Assembly: GCA_005406025.1 (NCBI GenBank)
Contig: BGZK01001552.1
Coordinates: 1 to 64,000 of the forward strand
Direction of reading: 5' to 3'
DNA: 64,000 nucleotides
Origin: Eumeta japonica
Lineage: Eukaryota; Arthropoda; Insecta; Lepidoptera; Psychidae
The first letter of the stretch is position 1. Each line of letters starts with the position of its first letter. The notes under the pieces are model-generated. The model did no database searches and had not been told where the DNA came from. It worked only from the letters and a program-made list of their open reading frames with translations. Shown piece after piece: positions 1 through 10,316 of this stretch. A program made the position numbers and the translations under genes.

Positions 1-917
1 AGTAAAAATATTCAAATTCGATTACAACATTTTTTTTGCGACCTGAAAAACAACTCTTAGCGCTCTGAGTGTTCCGTACCAAATATATTTATTTATTTTT
101 TTGTAAAAAAAATCAGAAAATTTTTGATATCTGAATTTTTAAAATCGATGTTCTTCGAGAGAAGTTTAAAAAAATTTCTTTATTTTTTCTTTTTAGATTT
201 ATTGTTTCAGTGTAGATACTAGAAACTTTTTTTTTAAATAACCAAAACAAAAATAAAAACTTTGTTTTGATTGGAAATTAGTATTTCTTGTTAAATAATG
301 TAATGACATTTTTTTTTAATTTTTCAGTTATAGATAATATCTTTCTTTTTTTTTAATTTTATAATTTTCATCAACGAAAAGTACCGTTATTGGTTTCGAC
401 GAATGAATGAGTTTGCGAGTATGAAAACATGTAATAAAATACCATTAATTTAAAAGCTTATATTTTAGCCCTTATTAATATCATCCGAAGGGCCCTGATA
501 TCAGCCAATGTTCCACGTACGCTTGAATTTCCTGGTCTTTGCCGCTCGGATGGTAAGCGGAGCTGGTGAGTCAACATTAATTCCTTGGAAACGAAGGCGC
601 TATCTAATCTGCGTTGCCATGCAGCCTCCAAGGCCCAAATTGCCGACAAACAAAAAATAATTGAAATACAGTATTTTGAAGAACATGTAATTTTTTGTTC
701 CGGTCACCTGCGAAATAGCTAGCTCATGGAGAAGTGAGGCAAAGTCCTTCATAAGGAATTTGGACTAGTAACTCAAGGCCAAAGGGGGCGACCCCCGTTC
801 TGTGCCTTATCTATTCCAAACCCTATTTGTCGCGTTCCAACGTGGCAAAGCTGCTAGATCTCTAATTTCTATTAGAAACGTAAGTAATACTTTTTATATA
901 TCGATACGAACTTTTTT
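1..917. other. No gene recognised; repeat debris
   Basis: AT-rich sequence. A minus-strand frame at 458-649 (ALEAAWQRRL, LTHQLRLPSE) and a plus-strand stretch near 805-875 have a protein-like flavour reminiscent of retroelement debris, but no motif fixes a family. Confidence 0.4.
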
Positions 918-1800
918 TTTAGAAACTTGAAAGAAATAGAAACAAAGTATCATAATCTATATAAAATAATAATATATAGATTAATCAATACATATGTTTA
1001 CGGCAGTGGTAGTTCAGTAGTTAGTCATGTTGCCTTGAAAACAGGAGATACCGAGGTAGAGTTCTCTAAACGGAGGGAGCAATCGATTAATTTTTAAGTC
1101 GATTAATTATAAAACGCTCACTTCGTGCTTCAAAAAATACGTAGACCGGCCGTTCTTGTACTTCGTCTTTGTGATAAAGATTGTTAGCATCCACTAACCT
1201 GTATTGGGCTAGTATGGAGAACTTAACGTCTAATCTCATCAACCTAAAATAAAATGGTTGTAGGAAAAGATATGTCTCAGCGGGGTACTGATTGAAATTC
1301 TAACGCAACACAGAACATAGACACAAATAGGACAATCAAACACTAAAACTCTTTCTTTGCTGTTCTCTCGTATATCGACATAAGTATGCTAAACTTTGAA
1401 ATAATTTATGAAAAATTGCCTGATATAAACTAATTTTTTAGTCGTAGAGACCATGATTTACCAGGATATGTTCTAAACGCAATACGCAAAACTGAACAAT
1501 ATTAATTCAAAAACTGATTTTTCTAGTATTTAATAACGATAGGTCCGTTTCGCTACTGCAAACTGCCGGAGTTTCGAACTTAAGTCCTGTTTTCTGTAAG
1601 CCGCCCGAGCCTTTTACTTCACCAAAAGTTTAGAGTATACAGATGTCGTCGTTGACGCTACTGTGACGTTCTACGTCGAAATAGAGCCTCTTCCTACTTC
1701 TTTTTTTAGACTGACTTTTAAGAGAAAGTCACTTTTAAAATGCAATCTTCGTCCCGTGTCCTGCTTTTAACGGTTTCATGGGCTAAAACTCTTTAAGAGA
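918..1800. repeat. Dispersed repeat, copy A (tRNA-headed SINE plus LTR-like tail)
   Basis: Collinear with 48313-49106 from 'tttagaaacttgaaagaaat' onward. The part at 1000-1080 resembles a decayed tRNA head (A-box-like 'tggtagttcagtag'). The part at 1535-1790 also matches 32092-32420. It is flanked by unrelated sequence. Confidence 0.65.
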
Positions 1801-3869
1801 GTTTTAACTGGATTTTAGCATGGACTTTTAGCCTTTAAACGTAAAGGTTTTAGCGCTGTAGTAAATTTTATTTTAAATGTGACTTTTTGTTAAAAGTCAG
1901 TTTAAAAGAGGACGGCGAAAGAGGCCCATAGTGTAAAATATTGATATTTAGCGTAAAACATAAGAGATCGAATATAGAAACAAAGCCTAGAAGTTTTAAA
2001 GGATTGATCACGATATCGACTGTAATAGTAACACGAAGAGGAAAGAATTGACAGCTTTAAAAGTTTTTCCTCAATTTTCTACTGAAAATTATCCCGTTTA
2101 ATTTATTTCTAAAAATGACATGAAACATAAATGTTTTCGATTTCAAATAAATGTGAATTGGATCAATTTAATTCGTGTTTCGTTCGGCAATTTTTATTTT
2201 TGTACATAAATATTCGACTGTCTCTTGACGATGCGATGTTTTTTAAAATATGTCCATAATCGTTTAATAACCGCAAATATTTACCAATTCGAATACTACA
2301 TCTGTCAATTTTTGAACTATCGCCAGCTACAATCTTTATGTTTTCGCATCTTAATCATTTTCTAAATAAATTTCTATTCGTACGCATGTACTATAAGCAT
2401 TTCAATGTTGTACATGAGTTTTACAACTTTTTAAGGATATTTAAGTCCATCAAAGAAGTAACGCAACAACTGATATATCAGTGAAATAAACAGTCAACTG
2501 TAACATATATTGTTCGTCTTGTCAATTAAATGTAAATGTAGTTCTTTTAACTTTAAAATAATTTCAATGATCACAGTTTCAAAATGTTAGCGCGAAATTT
2601 TATCAATTCTTCGTGTTCAAATAAACATTCAACCCCTAATTTCAGGATCTGTCTGTATACTACGGAGAAAATCTTTGTCATGCATGAATCGTAAATGATA
2701 AGCAAATATGAAATTTCTAAAAAACTAATAAAAAAACCAAGCACCACCTCTACTAATTACTAAGCATGCGAATTCACGACCGCAATGTGATATTTGTATA
2801 TAGGGCACTGCATAACATAACAATAACAACACACCTCTGATAACCTAGCCTGTTATTACATTTTTTACATAATCAATCTGTTGACGAAATTGATTACGTG
2901 ACATTTCTTCGATAAACTCTTGAAGAGATAGCAAGAAAAGATGAAGGGCTTAAATCACACCGATATATGGATACATTTGTTCCAACAGCGTGTCTACGTC
3001 ATAAACATATACGTTATATTGTGACTTTTGATGGTAATCATAAAAATTCGCTGTAAAATAGTAACACAATCTATTCGGATCAGAATGAGAACATTACCAT
3101 ACGTAAGTAATCAGTTTGTCTCATTTTTTAATGTGACAATGACTGTTTGAATTTGAGAATGAAAGGTAATGTGAACTACCAGTTTATTGATTGGATTTTC
3201 ATTTTGGACGTTTTTAGTATTATTCGGACTTATCTGTAAATATTAATATCCCATTTTCACCGTTGAACTTGGTGTATATGCAATATTTATGTATAAGCAA
3301 TACGTGCCAGTGACGTTAAACGGAAAGTTTCGCAAGAGAACTTTATAGATGCACGATAAAATTATGTCATTCACGTATTGAAAAGTGAATTTAATACGAA
3401 AAGCTTTATTGCGATTGTCGGCGCGCGGCGCGGACCGAGCGAGTGTTTGTCGAAAAGAATTCCTCCGCCAACGAACACCGGAAAATAAAAACTAAACGAG
3501 AACTCAGCATTTGAAATCCATAAAGGAACGTTTCGGAAAATCAGGGTTTGCTGTTTTCTCGGGAAAAATGAAATTTGTAGTTTTGCACCACGTCCGTATT
3601 TCGGCGGTCGCTTAAAGAAAATGTGCTGCTTATTTATTCGCATTACAAAGAGCTCTGTGTAGGACACTATAAAATTGAAATTTATTTATCAACTACCAAC
3701 TAGGAGAAATTCACTTATTTGTTACCATTTTAATTTCCTGCACATTCAGCATCCGTAGCTTGAGACTGTTGCACTTTGACCAGTTAATAAATTATATAGA
3801 TTCTGTTCTGATATTTCTAGCAAAAAAGCATCATAGTTACGTTCTTTATCGTAATCTCATGCCCATTTG
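1801..3869. other. No gene recognised
   Basis: AT-rich sequence with frequent stops in all frames. A short CpG-rich patch at 3411-3445 ('gtcggcgcgcggcgcggacc') lies inside a chance minus-strand frame (3371-3667) without recognisable domains. Confidence 0.4.
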
Positions 3870-4170
3870 CTAAAACAGAAGGCAGACTCCACATATATAT
3901 CTTAAATTGGTAAGGTTCTTATGGATTTCCTTCAATTTTTCAGCATCTATCAAGCTTGACATGGTGGCTCGTCGTTTCAAACTTTTGAAAACTAGTCCAT
4001 ACTTTAATATCACATCAACTTGTACTGTATCGGTTTTTCCAGATCGCCTTTCGTCAATCCATTCGCCGTGCTTGTCCGTTGTATAGAAACTGTTTCTTAA
4101 ACTGTTTTCTTCCATCCCTTGTAAACGGTGCCAGTCAAAATAAATCTTTACTTCGTGCTTCTGACGGCAC
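3870..4170 (-). CDS. Unrecognised protein-like open segment (possible exon or element fragment)
   Basis: The minus strand is open from a TGA near 4180 to a TAG at 3870. The central part has coding-like composition (DKHGEWIDERRSGKTDTVQV, then LKRRATMSSL and IDAEKLKEIHKNL), rich in charged residues and unlike the surrounding AT-rich frames. I do not recognise the family. It could be one exon, a decayed transposon piece, or chance. The upstream region (4170-4230) resembles repeat sequence, which favours a mobile origin. Confidence 0.25.
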
Positions 4171-4336
4171 GTTCATTTGTCGTCTCATATGTTTTTCAAC
4201 GCACCTACGCAGCCTAAGCCAGCACAGTGGGCTTTATATATATAAAAAAAAGTCAAAAGTGCACGGCTCATATTGTTCATTTAAATTCTGGTAAGAAACA
4301 GAAAATAATGTGCATTTAAATTTTGATAATAAAAAA

Positions 4337-4475
4337 AAATGAAAATGCCGTCTAGAGTATATTATTCGAATGGCCGGCAACGCGCGCGTGATGCCTCTGG
4401 GGTTGCGGGCAGCGATGACCATTTACTTTCTAATGGCCAATATGCTTGTTTGCTTCTTATAAATCCTATGAAAAA
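4337..4475. repeat. Lepidoptera-type dispersed repeat tail
   Basis: The 'ggccggcaacgcgcgcgtga ... gttgcgggcagcgatgacca ... gcttgtttgcttctta' pattern is a diverged copy of the tail also seen at 17310-17400 and 49285-49380. Open frames here are not genes. Confidence 0.55.
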
Positions 4476-4978
4476 ACTATTCTATTACAACCCAATCTCT
4501 TCGAGACAGATGGTAACTTAAAGATATATTTACTTACTAGTAGGGATTGCCAATTTTTGTGAGATTGTCCTTGGTCTATTATTAAATTGCATTTTTTATT
4601 AATTAAGTAAGAGAGTAATAAAGTATCAAAGTATTAATAAAGTAAAAAGTACAACGATAGAGCCGTGTGAAACGAAATAAAATAATTTCTCAACACTTAG
4701 TGTATAGATTTCGTTATATGTCTAACGCCTTTATAACAGCTTATTGTGTAAAAGTAAAACCATAAAAAGTACTAGTATTGTACGTAGTTATGTATATATA
4801 TTACTCTCTACAAACGATCTTGTTTATCAAAGCTGATTGAACAGTTGCTCTATCATGTTTTTTTCAGAAGTTTGAGTAGTCTCAGACACGATTTATATCG
4901 ACCATCTATTAAATAATTTCGCCGAATAGTCAAAGTTTCAAATACGTTCACTTGTTTTCAACCAATCCATCGGTTGAA

Positions 4979-5012
4979 ATGAGATGAACTATATATATAT
5001 AGTTCATCTCAT
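4979..5012. repeat. 34-bp perfect palindrome
   Basis: 'atgagatgaact' followed by an alternating TA core and 'agttcatctcat' makes an uninterrupted palindrome with no spacer. Its function is unknown. Confidence 0.8.
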
Positions 5013-7680
5013 CTACGAAATGGAACAGGATACCTTTAGCAATACCCATTCGCTCTATCTAACAGTCTACGCGGCATTTGTTTCCTAGCCTTTTGTTTAG
5101 TCGCGTTCGGGTCGCGGTGCAGGAGCGCTGCGCTTTAAACTCATTGTCTCACATATCCCGGCAGATGGATTCGTTTACTTTTCCATTTCCTTTGGAAAAG
5201 CTTTCCTATGTGACATGTTTTCCTAGTGTCCGCAAAGTGAAATAAACGAAATATCTGTTCAGAAATACGTTTCGAGTTAGAATTCGTGCTACGACGTGAC
5301 TGCTCAGTACGATGTCTTATTTTATACGGCGTACGTTTGATAGTTTCAAACTTTGAAGTTCATTTTTCCAATAATCGGGCCAAAAATATCTCTCGACAGA
5401 CTTTAAGTATCAAATAACATAGCGAGGACTGAGGTTGATTCTCTCTATGGCTTGTAAGTGCAACTGGAATATAGTACATCATTAAACTAATTTATTCGCA
5501 CCACTATGGATGCAATTATTTTTTTTTCGCGGATAGGAAAAGTCTTCTCTTTTAGTATAAATAGTATGAAATATGTATTAGAATTTAAAAAATTAACTAG
5601 CTGTCGAATATAGACCAACTGTTTGTATTAATGTACACTTTTTAATCTCAATTTTTGGAGTCCAATAGTCGTTATTCATAAAAAAAGATCACAAAAGAAA
5701 CCGATAAAGTTCCATTAGGAGTCACATGCGAAGGATTCCGTTTCACTGTACAATATTGACTAATAGTTATGGAAAAACAAGAACAAAAATAAAGATTGAA
5801 CAAAAAATGTTAAAAAATATTTCTTGTACGGGGATTCCTTTAATTTTAAAATCTATTTTAAGCTATTGCATAGCTTTTATCGCGGGCTTTGAGCGCGGCG
5901 ACCGAATCAAGAAATTCCGTAACGAAAATAAAACCTAACACCCCCCACTCCGCCTACCATGTAGCTCGGCCGAGCGTTCGCTTAACGTGTATGTATATGG
6001 TACGACTGTACGAAGCTCGCACGGATCGAGACGAGCTCCTCCGAAATCGGACGAATACGTAAGCTGTCTGTGAGAAAGTATATTGGTGTATAGGCATCTA
6101 TCATATCTTTATAACGCCACACTCACCGTATGTGCCCCGTAAGTATACATGCAGGTATATATGTATACATAGGTGTACCTATGTACAACAGTCAATAGCA
6201 GTCGATGGTGAATAGCTATACGCGTAAAATTTGTGTATAAAGTATTTTAAATATGAATAAACAAAGTGTATTTATTAATGAAGAAAGTGATGAGAAACTT
6301 GAATTAATATCAAAGAAAAAAAAATACTGCATAAATAAATAAATAATTATGATTGCATAAGTCGATAAAAAATGCTATGCAATAGCTTTACCGCGGCAGT
6401 CCCCGAGTGCCACACGTTTAATTTAATTTTTCTTTGTTTTAATAGTGACTGTAATAATACATACTGAGTAATATGTACTGCCATTATAAAAATTGAGCAG
6501 AAAACTCTGAAAAAACATGCTTCTTTTAAGGGGGCATCATGAAAAATGTTTTATCGATTTTTTTATGGCGATCTCTTTGTTTATGGTATGGAATCGCGCA
6601 AAAGCCACTGAAAGTGTTTTGACGAAATCCAGAATAGAGCCCAAGCTAAAATGTAAGTCACATTTGATCTGATTATATACGGAAAATAGGAGATTCTTAG
6701 TTTTTTAATCAACACATATGATAATTCAGGAAAGGATAGTTAGTAAGTACTTTTCTTCAAGATTAACTGAACGGTGAGCTATTCTTTTTTACTGGGCTTA
6801 AATTCTTTTCTTCACGACTGCCTTCATACGTATGTCTTCTCAAATATTAACCGACAACAAAACTTGTATATATGCCGCCCAACATTGGTAAATTATTTCG
6901 CGAATTTTTCAGTTAAAAATGTAAAGGGATATTTCAGTTCTTTCACGTTTGACTTCCCCCTTATTACACGTCATGCTGTGACGCGTCGCCCCGGGGGAGC
7001 CCCGCTACATACACAATGCGGTGTTGCCCTTATAAAACATTTACACGAACCGTTTCGAAGAAAAGTCATGTCGTGTGCGAACCGTTTTTTTATGGCTTAG
7101 GAAGTGTGCACACAGAATTTGCAGTTTATTCTTCCGAGAATGTGAATTTGTTATAAACGTGCACACTTTGTGTTATCAACCAGCCTTAAAAAGTGTAAAA
7201 ATATAATTAGAAATAAGATGCAACGCTGTTTTTGTTCTTAGTTCAATAAGTGCACGAAAACGAGATAAGGTAGGTACTTTAAAATTAATGTCTAAGCGAA
7301 GAAGTCAAACGATAGTAATTTGTTAGAGGAATGCAATATTGTTTTGTAACTGTCTCGACTAATTTACTTCTTGAACAAAATTTATGTCTTCTAAATACAA
7401 ACCTAGGTAGAAAGAGGGGTGTAATATGATTGAAGTCTTTGCTTGTCTTTGAGTCTATGTGTGAATTTCTCTGTAACTAATAAATTGAATGATTTCAATG
7501 CGATTTTTATAAACATTGTGCTGATTGTTGTAACGATACTCAGCTATGTTTGATGAATATCAAATCAGTTTTATACATATTTAGGAATAGAACATGCTTT
7601 TCCTATAGCTTTAGTAGTGTACCCGTTTCCAATACAACTGCGACAGAGGCCCAACGTCGTCAATTATTAAAATAGAGTTT

Positions 7681-7723
7681 AAACGATTTTTTGACCAGAA
7701 AGAAACTGGTCAAAAAATCGTTT
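7681..7723. repeat. Perfect 18-bp stem hairpin
   Basis: Arms 7681-7698 (aaacgattttttgaccag) and 7706-7723, loop 7699-7705. The arms are fully complementary, which is unusual in otherwise decayed sequence. Confidence 0.8.
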
Positions 7724-8343
7724 ATATAAAGGGCTATAACGTAACGAAAGTAAATCTTCCGAGCAGTGAGAATTTATTCAAAATTTTCAAAAAACACGAA
7801 TTTTCGATCTAATTTTCTGAGACTTTTACCAACGAATTTCACGTTTCTTAAAAAGGAAAAAAGTTATTAAGATTTTGGCAAAATTATTCTACAGTATTAA
7901 ATTATCTATCGTTTGAGCTCATAACTATAAAAATCAGTGCAAGTTTATCGGTATTTTTATGGTCCCTTAAATAGGTACAAACATTTGTGACGTTGTGTTA
8001 AACTTGTTTTCGATTTCAGAAAAGGGTATGATATGTACAAGAGAAGCTTATGATATCCATAACTTCGATTTTAAGATTAATCACGAGTTGTCAGCTTTGA
8101 GAAATTAGCATTATTCATACAAGTATGAAGTGCATTATGTAATGGGTCACCGTTATCTATTAATTCAGTGTGGTATCGCATATGGTAGTTTCTATAGTTA
8201 CTGCCTTATACTATTGTAATAATGTTATGTTTTCAAGATTTAAAATGTTTGTTCTAGTGATTTCAGTGAAAATACGAATTCACTCTGGTTTCATGAGCAC
8301 TGACTTTAGTTAAATGATCGAGTTGTTGAATGATATCTAAAAT

Positions 8344-8396
8344 ACCAATTTCCTTAAAAAAAATTATAAACAATTTTATAATTTTTTGAGGAAATT
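8344..8396. repeat. Inverted repeat hairpin
   Basis: 'ccaatttcctt...' at 8344 pairs with '...gaggaaattgg' ending at 8396, with an A/T-rich inner stem. This is probably a small foldback or template-switch product. Confidence 0.65.
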
Positions 8397-8639
8397 GGAA
8401 TTTTTATAAGGTTACTAAAGGGTACTGTTAAATCTATTTAGATATTTATATCACGATTTTTTTTTGATCGGTCGTATTACGATTTATGACTTGTGTTGAT
8501 TGTAAACTTAGTTTATAATGCCTAAAAATTTTATGTACCTTTTTTATTGAGTTCATTTTCAATGTACCCGAAGGTTGTGTAGAGCATGAGATTTGTGAAT
8601 TTTTTGTATACTATGATAACATATGACTTAGAGAGTCTG

Positions 8640-8843
8640 TCCAACCTCAATCATCGTACTCCCCTCATTTAGCATCATGCAATTTTTATTGGTTCTTAAA
8701 CTAAAAGAAAATATGAATAGAAATTTCTGAGGTATCTGAAAAGGAGTGGTCAGAAATATTTTTCAAATGGTTTAAGCTCATGGAAAAGTATATACACGCT
8801 CAAGGTGAATACTTTGAAAAAACAGGTATTAGTAATAAATAGT
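8640..8843 (+). mobile_element. Mariner transposase remnant, C-terminal part
   Basis: Around 8650-8700 the plus strand gives a degraded SPHLASCNFYWFLKLKEN, matching the mariner block that holds the last catalytic aspartate (family PDLAPSD, here changed to ASCN). Codons 8761-8841 give FKWFKLMEKYIHAQGEYFEK ending in TAG, the usual mariner C-terminus. Frameshifts separate the two parts. The N-terminal half is not present. Confidence 0.7.
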
Positions 8844-10041
8844 ATAATAAATATTATAATTTTAAGTCTAGATTTTTTAGCATATTCTCATATACCTTCT
8901 TGACCACCAAATTTTAAAAAAATCTGTTAAGTCATGTACGAGAATTATTTTTTCTGATATTTTTCTCGGTTTATTCAAGAACTACAATAGATAAAAAACA
9001 GAAATTGGTAGAACCGATGTTCCTTATTAGTATTAACATATGCCAAAAAGATGAGTCAAGTATAAGGCCGACTCACTATGTTTATCGTCCTTGAATATAT
9101 TTTTTTGTTTTTCAGAAGGGTTCAATATTTTTATAGAACTCTTTCATTCAGTTTCAGCTTATCGTTTCTTTAATTTGATTAAATTACTAATAATCCTGAA
9201 TTATTTATATTTATTTGCCATACAAACAATTGACCACCATATTTTTGCACATGTTTTGAGGTTATGAATAAAGATATAAGTAAAATTTGTGTATATTATA
9301 TAATTACATACAACGGTCCTTTTGCTGCAGAGTAACGTACCACATCAAGTTTGGAATAACGCTATTCTCTCCTCAATTTCTTTCGTTTGATGCCAGAGAT
9401 GGTAATAAAAATGGTTGCCACAATTTTAAGGTGCCTAACATGGCACCTTTTTAGATACTGTTACTTTTGATGACACATGAGAATCCCATCTTTTTTTATG
9501 TCATTGTTTTTGGTAGGATAATTAATACTATAAAGATTTTGCATAGAAGAGGCTAATATGCGATATTTAATGTATCAAAAAATTTGAGATGCTTGTGTCA
9601 CTTGTGCCTGCCCCGTTAAAGTGAATGCTCATAATTCATTACTTTCAGGTTCAAAACCAGACTAGATCAAAATCACAGTAAAAATTTTAGTCGTAACAGA
9701 GGTGGAGAAGCTTCCAAATTTATTAAGAAAGTTTGTTAGTAAAAGGTTATACACCTAGTTGGGTATTCAAATCGGGACCGGAACTACAATTATAATTCGG
9801 TTCGAGATCATGGATAAAGTGAGCGTCATCGTACACGAAACTGTAGGTAAGTAAAACTAGATTTTTAATGAGGTAACATTTAATTTTGTTACATGTTAGA
9901 AATACTAAATTAAGGAATCTAGAATTATTATACGATTTGTCGTAAAACAATATTTATTACCACTTCCAACATCCTTAATTGTGATACATAAAACCACATT
10001 ACCACGTAACATATAACATAAAATGTTTCATAAATTATATG

Positions 10042-10047
10042 TTTATT
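10042..10047 (-). promoter_or_regulatory. Polyadenylation signal of CRAL-TRIO gene 1
   Basis: AATAAA on the minus strand, 112 nt past the TAA of exon 6. The matching site in copy 2 has decayed (no tttatt near 34215), consistent with copy 2 no longer being expressed. Confidence 0.45.
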
Positions 10048-10158
10048 ACAATATTCCTATATAAAAATTCAACTTACTTTGTAATGTTCTAACACTCCGA
10101 GTTTAAAACCACACAGCTGATTTTTGTTTAACCAAAAAGTATATTTCTTCAGTTTCTG

Positions 10159-10316
10159 TTAATCCACATTCAGTTGCCTAAAGTTGCCTAATATCCCCAA
10201 GTGCTCCTCATTGTGCGGACTGGTATTTATTCTTTTCGATTCATCTGTTACTAATCGGTCTGAGGCGATGCAAAATTCCGCCACTGACGGGGACGACAGC
10301 TCGTCTATCCATTGTG
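10159..10316 (-). CDS. CRAL-TRIO gene 1, terminal exon 6 (residues 279-330)
   Basis: 158 nt with acceptor CTTTTGCAG before 10316. The first two bases complete codon 279, and TAA lies at 10159-10161. It encodes QWIDELSSPSVAEF, then a variable stretch and LGILGNFRQLNVD, the standard C-terminal tail of lepidopteran CRAL-TRIO proteins. It lies downstream of the exon 5 stop, so a normally spliced message would not translate it. Confidence 0.85.

Larger units (their letters stand above)
5013..8639. other. No gene recognised
   Basis: AT-rich with scattered short frames. Local GC-richer patches at 5880-6060 and 6960-7030 carry repeat-like text ('cgccccgggggagccccgct') but no coding motif. The 108-codon plus frame at 6774-7100 has no domain, coding bias or splice support. 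Confidence 0.4.

Noticed and set aside
6774..7100. Plus frame of 108 codons
   Set aside because: No recognisable motif, and it crosses GC-rich repeat-like text; likely chance.
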